From Castanea sativa (taxonomy: Eukaryota > Streptophyta > Magnoliopsida > Fagales > Fagaceae): 64,000 bases of DNA. A program made the translations under genes and the position numbers. Of this stretch, positions 14,301 through 27,300 are shown piece by piece. The notes below the pieces were generated by a model. That model was not told the origin of the DNA. It made no database searches and was given only the letters and a program-made list of their open reading frames with translations. Within the stretch, counting starts at the first letter, position 1. Each line of letters opens with the position of its first letter. Location of the stretch: NCBI RefSeq assembly GCF_040712315.1, contig NC_134021.1, positions 23,524,501 through 23,588,500 of the forward strand, read 5' to 3'.

Positions 14301-17300
14301 TGAGAATCTATCCCCTAGAGGCTGTCCAAGTAAAGAAAACTACTCTAGAAGGAACTTTGACCCTCAAAATACTTTTCCAAGGAAAGGCATGACTCCCTCC
14401 GGTCGTTGGGGCTCTATTATATTATTTAACTTCAAAAGATCCATAATATTGATTTTGTTTTAAGATATATAGATAAGATATTTATACGGTATGATTATTT
14501 TAAGTCATATAAAACTGTACATATTATATAATGTTTAAAAGGTTAGAGCTTTTGATTTCTTAAACTAAATATAAAATTCTTTTAAAAAAAACTGTAAACA
14601 AAAAGAACCCATTCATTTCAAAATTTAATCTTCCCTAGTGGACCCCCACACCTATTTATACCATGCATGAGCTACCACCTATTGCCCAAATTAATCTCCC
14701 CAAAAGACACCCATCTGACTCCATCATCAATCAGAGAGACGAGGGGCACAAATGACAAGACACTAGAAAATGTCTCCTCAAATGTGAACATATACTTCTT
14801 GTTGTTTCATATCGATGTGATATTAAGAAAGTGTATCACTGGAGTTGTGCCTTCCATAGTTTTTAAAGACGATAAAAACAGGGGATGGAGGAAGAATAAC
14901 AGTGCTCCAACATGTACATGGTTCATGACATTTGGTGGTGAGCTCTAGAGGTGGAAGCATGCAATGATCGGAAAAATCAACAGTGAAATTGGCTGCAAAG
15001 ACTGGCCGGAACTGTGGAGCAGGTCTGACCGTGATTCCAATGGTTCACTACAGATTTTTTATTTTACGGTTTTTGAGGTTTTAAAACTGGCAATATCACT
15101 GTTAACCCAGTCAGACCAGCTGGACAAGTCCTGTTTTTAAAACCATGTTTTACACTACTTATTCTAAAACATGAATATTTTAAAGTAAATGCTGTAATTC
15201 CAATAGTTCCATGCCAATGATTAGTAGATGGGACCTCCTCCCCTTGTAAGAGCAAGGTGGAGGGGAAGACCATGTGTTCAAGACCCACCAGGAGGATGAG
15301 TCTGAATCACCTATAAAAAATCTCAAAGTTTCCAATGCAGAATCAATCCTCTTCTGTTCCCATCTACTAGAAACATATCACCAGATCCTCCAACATCATA
15401 AAAGGAGGAAATCATCAATCAAGAGAGAGAAGAAGAAAGCACATATATAATAAAGCACCACCAGAAAGAAGAACTGATTTTGCATATAAACTAAATTAAC
15501 TTTTCAAAACACAACAATGATTATCTATCAGATAAGTTATCAAAACTGTAATCTAGGTGGTTAGAGACTAGCCTGGGAGCAAATCCTTGGACTCCATTGT
15601 AGAAACGGATAAAGCATCCATGTTTCTCAATCTTTGTTATCCATCCATGTGTTATTAATCCATCAGTCGCATCAGCATAAGAACTAAGAATCCCAAGCTT
15701 TGATTTCACCTGTAAAAACACCAACCAAGCAATTTTTAAATAAGAAAATAAATCAAATAGCCTTGAAGACAGGGAAAGAATTATATTGTAATATATATGG
15801 TGTGATTTCAACCAAAGATTTGTGGTAAAGTGGATGGTTATGGCCGAACAGTGGCACAGGATAATGCTTTAAAAGTTTACTAAAGGCTGCCGAGAAAATT
15901 TGAAACTTGCTGTTGTAGTTCTTTTCCAGTGTAACAGTCACCTCATTGGCAACATTAATTGATCCAGAAACTGAGCCCTTAGATAGAAAAGGTACATAGA
16001 AAGCATGCATGACCATGCAAAAATACCCTAGCATGTGCAACTGACAGTTCAACATCTTTAAAATGTCCTAGCATTTCACACGCACAAAATATACCACATA
16101 AGACAAAAAGGGGCTCCAATCCATAGCACTCTACCACAGCACTTATTAGAACTACCTTTCCAACTAACCAACAAAATCTACAATCAATTTTAACATCACC
16201 AACACAAAGCCAAACAAAGATAAAACAAGCCGCCATAATTCTTGCACAATTGTGCAATGGCTTCAAAGATGAAGCCACAGAGCCCCAACTGTTTGACATG
16301 CAAAGCAAAGGCTGCACAACATTGAGCTTAGATAAAGTCTTTCTAAGCATTCACGGCCAAGAAACATAAACTTTTTTGCCAGAGGAATGACATATACAGA
16401 ATGGTGTAAACACAAGATATAGGCCTCCAATTAAGTAGACCTAGACGGCCCACCAGTGGCATATAGATGGAGCCTGCTACTAGTTGGGCCTGAATACCTA
16501 AGCACAACCACGTAATGTTTAGGATTTATTTATGTAATTGGTTATTTGCTTTTCCTTTTTGGTTTAGGAGTCTAATTTCTTACTATGGCAGTGAAGTTAT
16601 TTTCCATTCCTTTTTTTTATGTATATGTAACGTAAGAAGTTATTTTCTATTCCTAATAGGATCATAAGTTTGGAACTCTATTTAAGGAACACAGTGTTCG
16701 CTTTTGTTTTACAAATTGATTAATTAATAAAACTCCTCTTGGAATTTTTCCAATGGTCTGGGGTTGATTTCAGCAACCCTAGATGCCGACTCTTTGATGT
16801 GTTCTTTAATGCTTGGTGCTAACCATGGTTTATACCAGACTGGTTTGGGTCCGGATCCCGGTCAACTGGCTGAACTGGCTGATCCAGTCCGGTTTTAAAA
16901 ACAATGGTGCTAACTCCAAGCAAGAGAAGGTGTTGATTTCTGAGTTTCTATCTTTTTATTTTCGGTTCTTTAATTTTGTCCTTGTGTTCATTTTGGTTTT
17001 GCATTACTTCACAGAAACATTTCTATGCAGCAAGATGTCATCAGAGAAATTTTGCATAACTGATTTAGTCACACTAGTATGTGCAATTATCAGTGGACAT
17101 CCCATGAAAAAGAGATCGAAACCGTATATATATTCGAATATTAAAAGTAAATCACTAGTAGTGTCATTCACAAATAAAAGAACATACAAGTGTTTTCTTG
17201 TGTGTGACAGTTATTCTCTTGGATTTGCAGCCGAGCACACGGAATACCAGCTCAGCTCCAACCTGCAAAATCATACATCCAAAGGAGTCAATAGCTTTAG

Positions 17301-18277
17301 AATCAATTAGCACTGATAGGAGGAAAACATAATAAAATGAATCATCTTTGCCCCATCATAGTCCACCAGAATGTGCAGCAAACATAAACCAAAAACGAAA
17401 CCAGTTCAAGGTGCATATGTTACTAGGAAATGACCTTAAACTTTTTGCCAGGCTTTGCAATTTCAAATTCAGACATGTGCTGGACAGGACAAAGTGCCTT
17501 CACACCCCCAGGAAATTGCACAATAGCACCGAAGCTGTCAATAGCAATAATTTTTGCTCGCACAACCATCCCAGGCTTGACATCAGAGTGGGTAAATACA
17601 GGGTCCTCCAATGCCCCAGCCTGCTTGAAAGAAACAGAATCACAACAAATTAAGACCTAGTAACAAATACTCTAAAATGATTAGGGAAACTCATTTTGCA
17701 TAATAATAAACAGACAGTCAATGAAACCATAAAACATCAATAATATACATGTAAAAAAAGTCATGTTAAAATCCTCCTTACACCATATGGACAGCAAATT
17801 TGTAGTCAATGAATATCTTCCATATTGCCAAGAACAATTTAGGTGTTAGTTGAATTTATTTTAACATTCTAATTTCAGCTACACTCATTTTATAGATAGG
17901 ATTCGAAATGAGGAAATCCACATATAGATAGGGCTACCCTCTATCAATGAAAAAGCAAGAGAGAGTTGTTTGAAATGGTTTGGCCATGTTCTAAGGAGAG
18001 TGATTAATGAACTGGTAAGAAAGAGTGAGTTGATCCAAGTTGAGGGAACAAAAAAACGCAGAAGAAGGCAAAAATTAACATTAATAGAAGTAATAAAAAA
18101 AATGACATGTCAATTAGGGAAGTAACATAGAGTATGACTTCAAATAGAATAGAATGGAGGAAAAGAATACTTGTTGCTAGCCCTAAGTAATTTGTAGAGG
18201 ATCTATATCTGACCCAAAAAAATTGGGACCAAGGCTTTGTTGTTGTCATTGTACTATTAAGTAAACTTTTATTTTTA

Positions 18278-18308
<31 letters not shown>

Positions 18309-21300
18309 CTACCAAAGTCCACAAGAAGCATGCTAAGAGTACAACACAAAAATACAAGATAAAACAAGAAATAAAAAATCTGAATCTACTGCGATTAGGT
18401 CTTAGTTGTAACAAGGCAAAGATAGAGATTGAGCTTGAACGCAGGTAAAAAGCATGATGACATGTAAGATATATACAACGCTGTTGGTATATTCAGTAGG
18501 CAACAAAATACCATTCACATTCAATAATCTAACACGTTTAATTAATGTGATACAGCAAAGTACATACCAACCACAAACAGCTTTTGCATCAGTTAGAGAG
18601 CCAAAAAATTCACATCTAAGTTATCTTGAAAAAATTTTGTGGTTCACTAGGTAGAAATTGGCTGGTGCTACATCGCTCAATCCAAAACATGGAATAATGC
18701 TCATAAGTTTGAATCCACATAATTGTAGCCTATATTGCCCAGAAACCTTATGATCCATGTAATATTTTAATTTTTGCTTTAGATATTGCCTTCAAATATA
18801 GAGTAAGGGAATAATAATGGCTTTCAAGATTGCCAAAAAATTAGTACATGAGGACAAAAGTGTACACTAGGTCACCTCATCATTTAAAGGATTGGGTAAA
18901 GAAGTAGAATAAAATCTAATAAATACAGGGTTGATGAGAAAGTATAACAAATGATAGGGAACTAGGACCATAAGGGGGGACAAGGATGTTTTCAAGGAAA
19001 CAACATTGGATATCAAATGAGAAGAAACATAATTTAGAAAGAGAAGCCAATCACAACAAATTATGACAGAAGGAACCTAAATAAAACAATGAAGTGCCCT
19101 TCCAGTAAACAAGAGTATGGCTTGGCTTTTGCAAAAAAAAGGCAGGCAAAGCCAAGCCATTAGGTAAGTTGAGACCAAACAGCAGCTGAGCACATTTGCA
19201 GCCCTGCTACCAGCACAATACAGTGATTGTATCACATATTAGTTTTGTATAAAAAAAACGATGTTCAAGAAGAAGGATAACCTTCAAAATCCCAGTAGCA
19301 AGTCCTTCCAGATGCCTAAACCCTAGAACTCTAACACGAACATGACTCCCTTCCTTAAACTTTTTTTCAAGTTTACGGACTTCCTCTTCAGCCACATCAG
19401 ATATCTGTAGTCAACATAAATTCAAAATTTATCATCGATACAGTAAAATGTCTGAGAAAATAAAATGAACTAAAAAATTAGTGCAAAAGATTGCTGATTT
19501 GACATACACTAACGTATGCCGGAGTAGAAACTGGAATAGATTGTATTTCAAGTAGAAGTCCCCATCCTTTATCAACCCTGACTACTTTTGAGTCATCATA
19601 TATATCTCCACTTTTAACATGCTGCATATCAAACCCAAAAATGTTAGTCTAGCACAGAGAATGTGGTGTTTGGCATCACCACCAAACAAAGAGTAGCACA
19701 TTCTCAACTCATAAAATTCTTATTCTAAAACATACTGATTTTCACGAATACAAGAGAACTAGTGTATTAGGGTTTAGGGATTACACCAATATGAAAATAC
19801 CTGATTTAATCCCTTAAAACCCACAACATTAAAAACTAAATTTGAATTCAAAAGCAAAAATAAACTTAGATATTCAAAAACAATATCATAAATAATTTTG
19901 GTGCTCCTTGCATCAGAATGCCCCTTCATCAATAAAATAAAATTAAAAATTAAAAAAAATTATACATCAGAACATATATGAACTCTGAAAGAAAAGGAAG
20001 AGAGTAGGAGAAAGGGAGAAGGCTTTGACAAGAACTTATAAGAAAAAGCCAGTCTGCCTTAACAAAAGGGTATGGATAGTTACACTAGATGATAGACGCA
20101 TAATATTCAAAAGTTACTGCACAAAATCTCTAGTGGAACTAAGGATATCATCTTCTTAGTCATTAAAATGACTAGAGGATAGCTTTCAATCAAAAACACT
20201 AAAATCATTAGTAAATCAGTCTAATTGGTTTGAAAACTAGACTTAAATTGTTGCAAACCAAAAATGCAGTATGAACAGAAGTGTAGGAAGACCCTTGCTC
20301 AGTATCTTCCCTGCTACAATGCAAATCAAAAAATTACACGTGCACTGTGCCTAAACTCCATTAAACTGTTGCAAAGGTCAGTTCAAATTCCACCTACTCT
20401 AAACAGCCCAAATCACATCCAGTTCCAAAGAAAGTTCTAGTACAGGAACAGAAAAATCCAAATCACAACTTACTGAAGGAGGAGCCTTGTTATGAACAAG
20501 ATGTGAATTCAGAGTCAAACCAATAGCTCTAGTTGAGGGATCAATAAATAATATCCGAGCATTAACCTAAACGAAAAGAATAGATATTAAAGTTAGTAAA
20601 TCAAAGCAATAAGAACCCAAAGATGCACACACACACACATACACACTTACATTTATAAAAGATATAATATGTCAGCACAGAGATAGTTGAGCATAACTTA
20701 TATTTGTAAAAACATATCCAATATAAAAAAATATATTAAAAAAAAAACTCACTATATAGCAAAAAAATGGTCAATCATCCAGAGAACAAATTACTCATGC
20801 AACCAAGAATGCAATACAGCAAACGAACCAATGACTATCAAACCAAAGTATATATCAAGAACTAAATGCAAATAAATTAATTAATGATTTAAATTTTTTA
20901 AAAAAATATTAATTATTAAGAGGGAAAAAAGAAAGAAAGAGAAGTTCACATCAATCATGTCACATAGAATAAAAATGGCTTCAATGAATTTTCACACTTC
21001 ACAAATTTTAAAATGAGCCAAAACTCTTATATAAGTTTCAATTTGTGCATAAAGGAGACATAGCTCATGACCATAAAATGATTACATACTAAAAGCTCAT
21101 GGTTCCATTTGGCACTGAAAAACAGCAATCAAGAGTGTTGAGCATAAAGTTGTTACAATCGGCATAGTTAAGAGATCCATCAAAAACAGCATAGTTAAGA
21201 GCATCAAGATCAGTTTAAAAAATTACCTTTTTATTTTTGTTGTAGTCATCCTTCCAGTGTGAATTAGGGTAACTATTTTGCAAATGAAATAAATCAACCT

Positions 21301-24300
21301 GTAAATTCAAATTTACAAACAAAAGTACAATCATTGAATTGAAATATTAATTTTAACATCATAAATAGAAAAATAGAGAAAAGCACAGCGTGCTTACAGT
21401 TCCAGTGAAATAAGTAAGGAATGATAACATAACACCATTTTCAAGAGTTGACTGTACGCGAGCATTAACCATCATTCCTGGAACGAGAAGATCAATTGAA
21501 ATACCCTTAAGATCCTTGGTCTGCACAGCAGTGCAACACAACAAAAATGTCTAATTAGAAAGGAAACTGTGAGAGAGGGAAATAAAATGACACAATTTAA
21601 AGTAAGGTGGATGCATACCACACATTTAGACACTGTATCCAAGTCACAACTCAGATAAATAACTTTATGAACTTTATCGATTCTGCCAACAACCCCTTGT
21701 AGAAGTTGCCCAATTTTCACTTCAATCTCCCCGCATACTGGAAATGACCACAACATGATTTAGGGCAACATAAATAGGAAACAGAAAAGAGTTTAATAAA
21801 CAAATAAGCAGAATCAGAAAGTAGCAATAAAAGAATTTGAAACTTCTGTCCAATGGAAATTGATTGCAAGTTGCAACATAAATAAGCACGACACAAGAAG
21901 GCCATTTATATGTTTTCTTTTATTGGAAACTTAGGCAAGCACCTAGTTGGATTTGAACCCTTGACCTCATTAAGGAGAATGTGCCATTTGAGCATCTGAA
22001 CATAGTTACTCATTGGCTGTTTCATACGTAAATAATATAGCATCTGAACATAGTGAACCACAGAGTGATATAGCAAATTCAAGCACCACTACTTCAGGGA
22101 CTAAAATTTGAAGAGTCAATTTTCCAAAAAAGTGAACTGCCAAAACCAAACCAAACCAAACCAACAGAAAGGTATACAAAACATGATTACCATCAATCCT
22201 TAGGTTTAATAGAGAAGTAAAGTGGCATTTGCATGCTTACTCAGTTGATTACGGAAATACCCAAAAAATCTTAATTCAAGATGGCGTATTCCCTTCCAAG
22301 ATTATCAATTTAAAGACACGAATACAGTTAATGACAGGAAAAAGTCCATAATGCCAATAACTCTGTGCTTTCAAACAGCCAGCTGGACACCCAAATGATC
22401 AACAGTGGACTCAAGTATTGTCAACTATATTAGGTCATTGAGCAAACATATAAATAGTTGGGATTCTAGACTAAAGCCCAAAATTTAAAGATCGGTAAGT
22501 TAAAAATTTTGTCAGGCATGGAGTAAATGGGGACATCTGATGTCTAACATTTTTTACACTTCTATTTTACCACTTTTGAACAATACCAAAACAAAGAAAA
22601 GGCCAGCAAAGAAACAAAAACAGTTAACTCATTAATTCAATTATACAATAAGACATTAAGATTTGTAAATAATGAAACAAACAAGAAACACTGTATTTAA
22701 CTTACCAGCTTGGTCATTTCTTAACAAAAACCCCGAGAAAGAAGGCGATCCAAAATGAAGAGTATAACCATGATCTTCAATGCTTTTAACATATGCAGTA
22801 AGAACCTGTATTTAGATAGTCAGAAAGGCATTTTAAGCTAACAAGTTCATATCCAAAATTATCAATATAAGTTATTTTTATCGTGTATATATATATATAT
22901 ATGTGTGTGTGTTTGTGTGTGTGTGTGTTATATTACCAATTGTCCTAAAATCTTAAGTTATTGGGATATGGTAAATTTAATCATTTAACTACATATTTCT
23001 AACACTCCCCCTCACGTGTGGGCTCAAAATCTATTTAATAGGTGAGGCCCAACTCGAGGGATTTTAAATGGGAGGTAAAGCGGAGGAGATAAAAATCGAA
23101 CTCAAGATCACCTAATCTGATACCATGTTAAATTACCAATTATCCCAAAAGCTCAAGCTATTGGAATATGGTAAATTTAATCATTTAATCACATATTTCT
23201 AACTACATATACATACATACATATATATAATATAAGTGATGCCCTAAAAGGGAGGACACTGAAATACAAGCAATTGCAGGAGATGGCAGATAGATAATCA
23301 TATAGCACATAAGAATGAGACTAAGCAAAAACAAAGAAATGTATATACCACCAAAGCACAAGATGACATTATCTTCATGTATTTACATCATTAACAATGA
23401 TTGTCTTGGCTAATATATGTTGCACTAATAATAAGTGTTGCTAAATTCAGTCACCACCATATATGCATTTTTCAAGATTGTATTCATATTATTTTTTCTT
23501 CCTTTTTTTTTGGATAATTAGATAATTGGGGATGGGGGGATTTGGACCTTAGATGTTTTCATTGGAAACACAGTCGAGCTACAAGGCTCTAGGCAAGATT
23601 GCGTATATATATTCTATATATATGTATGAACCAATCCTACCATAACACAAATCAACTAAGAATTTACTCTATAGCAATCACATAATTCTTAGTGGATTGG
23701 TTGTACAATTCTTGTGTAGTGGGGTATCTTTTTTTTTTTTTTGATAGTTAAGAAAGTAATATTATTAATAGAAAAGAATAAAAGATACACAGAGTTCACG
23801 GTAGTGAACAAAGAACAACATAGCAACAAAAAGAAATAAAGGTATCAAAATCCTATTCCAAGAGACAAAAGAAAATCAATAATACTAGAACAATCCGAAA
23901 GACCCCAACACCATGACCAATCGAAGAGAGTCCACTGGCACAAATCTAACAATTGGGCCGTTGATTTCTTGATACCCTTAAAAGAACGCCGATTACGTTC
24001 AGTCCAAATAAATCTTATTACTTATAAAAATAAATAAAATAAAAAATAAAAAAACTCTTGCCAGCAACTTTCATTGGAAACATGATAAGGGTAACTTTAG
24101 ATACACTACATTCTCTTCATAAGTAGAAAAAGAATGAAAACAATTTCAAGGCTGCTTCTTTTTATTATAGAAATTTTTTTACAAAGGATAGGACTCATAT
24201 CAACTGCATAGCATATACGAGGTACAAGTTAGTTAAAAGGTAGCATGTACTTGAAACTCCAAGTTTGCAAAAGGCCTTGATATATTATGCTTCCAATAAA

Positions 24301-27300
24301 ACCTTCAAAAATAAGCTAAGTGCTCAACTAATTGAGAAGTTGTACAACAAAGACAGAAAGAAAATGGAGCCATATGTATGGGACAAGAATGTCACATTTG
24401 GAAAGCAATATCTACAGAAAATCACAAATTTGAAGTATCAGGTTCTATATTTAATACAGCATAGATGATAGATATTAGGTACAAGTGCATGATCTATTGC
24501 TAAAGTATCACATTATCCAGCTACTGTTTCTAATAACAATATCTCTATAGAAGATTTTCAATTGAGTTCAAATGTGGCTGCTTTAACTTAGTGAGACTAG
24601 ACTTTTTTGATGAGTAAAAAATAGTGAGACTAAAAAAGAAGAGATAGAGAAACAAATAGCCTTTCCTCATTCTACAAGTCATGTAATATTTAAGTAGTGC
24701 CCAAATAATTCATCTATGCTCTGGATAAACATGAGAAAAAGAAATATGAAATATCTGAGCAGGCATACCATCCCTTCTTGAACAGCATCCAAGGTGAAAC
24801 CCTTGTGTAGTAAAGAAAGACGCAAAGAAAGCCAGATTTTTGGTTTCCCTATCTCTTTTTTATCATCATCAAGCCGCAATACAATGCAAGAAACCAGCTG
24901 CCCAACATGGAACCGGCTAGGAAGAATATTACTTTCCATGTCCTGTTAAAGGTGAAAAATTAATATGCTAGGATTGCTTACGTGAACATAGAAAAATTAT
25001 TTACTTGCACTCCACAAACCGTAGGAATGAAAATTTAACAATAATAAATTAATTAATTAAACAATGGAAATTTTGATTGGCAATTGCAGGAAGGGAAAAA
25101 TCTTGTCACTACCGTAATTTCACTTTTTACATCAGGATCCAAAGCATCAGGCATACGAACTAATCCACGTAAGCCCCCAGGCAGACCAATTACAAGGTCC
25201 TTCTCATTTACTTCAGAAATGACTCCCCAAAGCTTCATTCCAGGAGAGATATTCTGAAAATACATAGTACAAGAAATATAAGTACTTTAACAATTTCAAA
25301 ACAAAAGAAGTTTAACCTGTAATAGAAAGTCATGAAAAGTATTCCAAGCCACACATTAGCAGAAGATACATCCTAATAAAAAATAAACAATATAACACTA
25401 CAGAATCTACCAGCCAATTGTACCAAGAGGAAACACTTTGTTTGAATGGAATAGAATGAGTAAATCATACAGGGATGGAATAGAATGGAATGAAGTAAGC
25501 TTGTTTGGATTCTTAAAATAAAGGAATGGAAAGTGTGTAACCTTGCTTGCAATTAACATAGAAGGAAAAGAACGGAATCATTTTATAACAATATTACTAT
25601 TAGACCCCTAGTCTGCTTATCTTCTAGTCCAATCACTATTCCAACTACAGCTAGCTCCTAGAAGAGGAAGTCAAAGCTAGCTCCCATTCAGCCTTATACT
25701 TTTATTCAATTCAAGTTTGTTTGCCTTTAGGGGTTATTAGTTGTTGAATCCAAACTTTCATCATCTTGGCCCACTACCTTTGTTTTAGATAACTCTAAGC
25801 CACACCTGAAGCTGGTGGGCTTGAGGCCTAAAACACTGGGAGAGCTCTTGGCCCTGGCTGATTGTATAGGAGTATTTTGAGAGTTTTAATCAAAATTTTA
25901 TTAAACTTAATTCAATAATTCAATTCCCTCATTCCTCCCAATTTTGGGGGAATAAATATTTGAGGTTTTGAGGGAATAGGGAGGAAAGAGTGTTTCCTTC
26001 TACCCATTCCATTCCTCCATAAAAATTCGCAAACAAGGGAATGGAGGGAATAATCCACAACAATTCTTTTCATTGCATTCCTTTCCCTCCTCCCAAACAG
26101 AGTATAAGAGTTTAAACAAAATGATGGTTGCTGAAACAGGTGTCAATAAGATCAAAAAGCACATTAAGGACTGAAAAGTTCAAAGATTTTAGAATAAGAT
26201 CAAAGAAGCACAGTTATTACTGAAAACTTTAATCACAATTTAGAAAACACGGTTTTATGGGGCACTCAAGAAAAGCAATGATAAAAACCCGTCAGTGAAA
26301 GCAGGTGATCATCTTGCTAAACTGCCACTTCTAACAATACATCTGGCATACATCTGAAGTAAAATTGTTCAGAATTTGATATATAACATGGTTCAAAAAA
26401 ATGCCAACTATGTCAGAATGACCTTAGACGCCTACAAGACAAGCTTCAATATCCAAACACTTTGTTTACAGACATTAATTCCATATTTCATCCCAATAAT
26501 ATGTTCCCTACGCTCGTAGTCTCTCACCTGTGAGGTTTTGACTATACTTGTCTAATGTACACGTTATTTTTGCAATTGGTATAGCTTTTCTTGAAAAGCA
26601 CTATGCAGACTAATGAGTAAGAGAGATCCCTCATGTTCATAATTTAGTATTTGACTCTGTGGAGTTAATATAAAAGTGCCGCCCCTACGGCTCCCAGCAT
26701 GAATTTTATAGGGTCAATATGATTGTACAAATGCATGTGACATTTATTTTAAGAATCCACCAGATGCTTAAAGTTTTTCAAGAGAAAAGTCATTTATCTG
26801 AGACCAAGCATTGCACTTACATATATCTCTTTGTTGTATTACAGGACACCCTTATGCTCATTCAATATCTAGGAAGCCATCTTTATTCATTGCTTACTTT
26901 CTTTGAGTTAAATGCATGTATTTTACTGTGAGAAGGAATATTGACCAACTTGAACACCTTTTTGATACGTAATAAGTTTATTGATATCAAAAAAGGGTAA
27001 CACCCTAGTACACAGGGAGTTTATAAGGGGTCAAACAATCAAGAACAAAAATTACAAGAATCTAGGAAATCAAGAAAAGATAAAAAAGATTGGTTCCGCA
27101 AAGCAGTCAACCAATCCAATAAAGTTCTAAAAAAAAATAGCTTCAAGTCTGATATTGATCTCCTTATCTTCAAAGCACCTACTATTTCTCTCTCTCCAAA
27201 GACACCACAATAAGCAATGGGGAATAATCAACCATATATACTCATTTCGATGACAACCAAATCTGCCTTGCTAACATGCTAAAAGTCCCACTACAGATTG

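Noticed and set aside
16824..17310. Plus-strand frame of 165 codons starting near 16813
   Set aside because: It crosses a MITE, an LTR fragment and the antisense of RRP5 exon 13, so it is chance.
24265..24468. 67-codon plus-strand frame rich in lysine
   Set aside because: Inside an RRP5 intron, with no recognisable domain, no splice partner and AT-driven composition.
25428..26107. Possible 3-bp target-site duplication for this MITE
   Set aside because: Flanking triplets do not match at any plausible boundary, so only the inverted ends are claimed.
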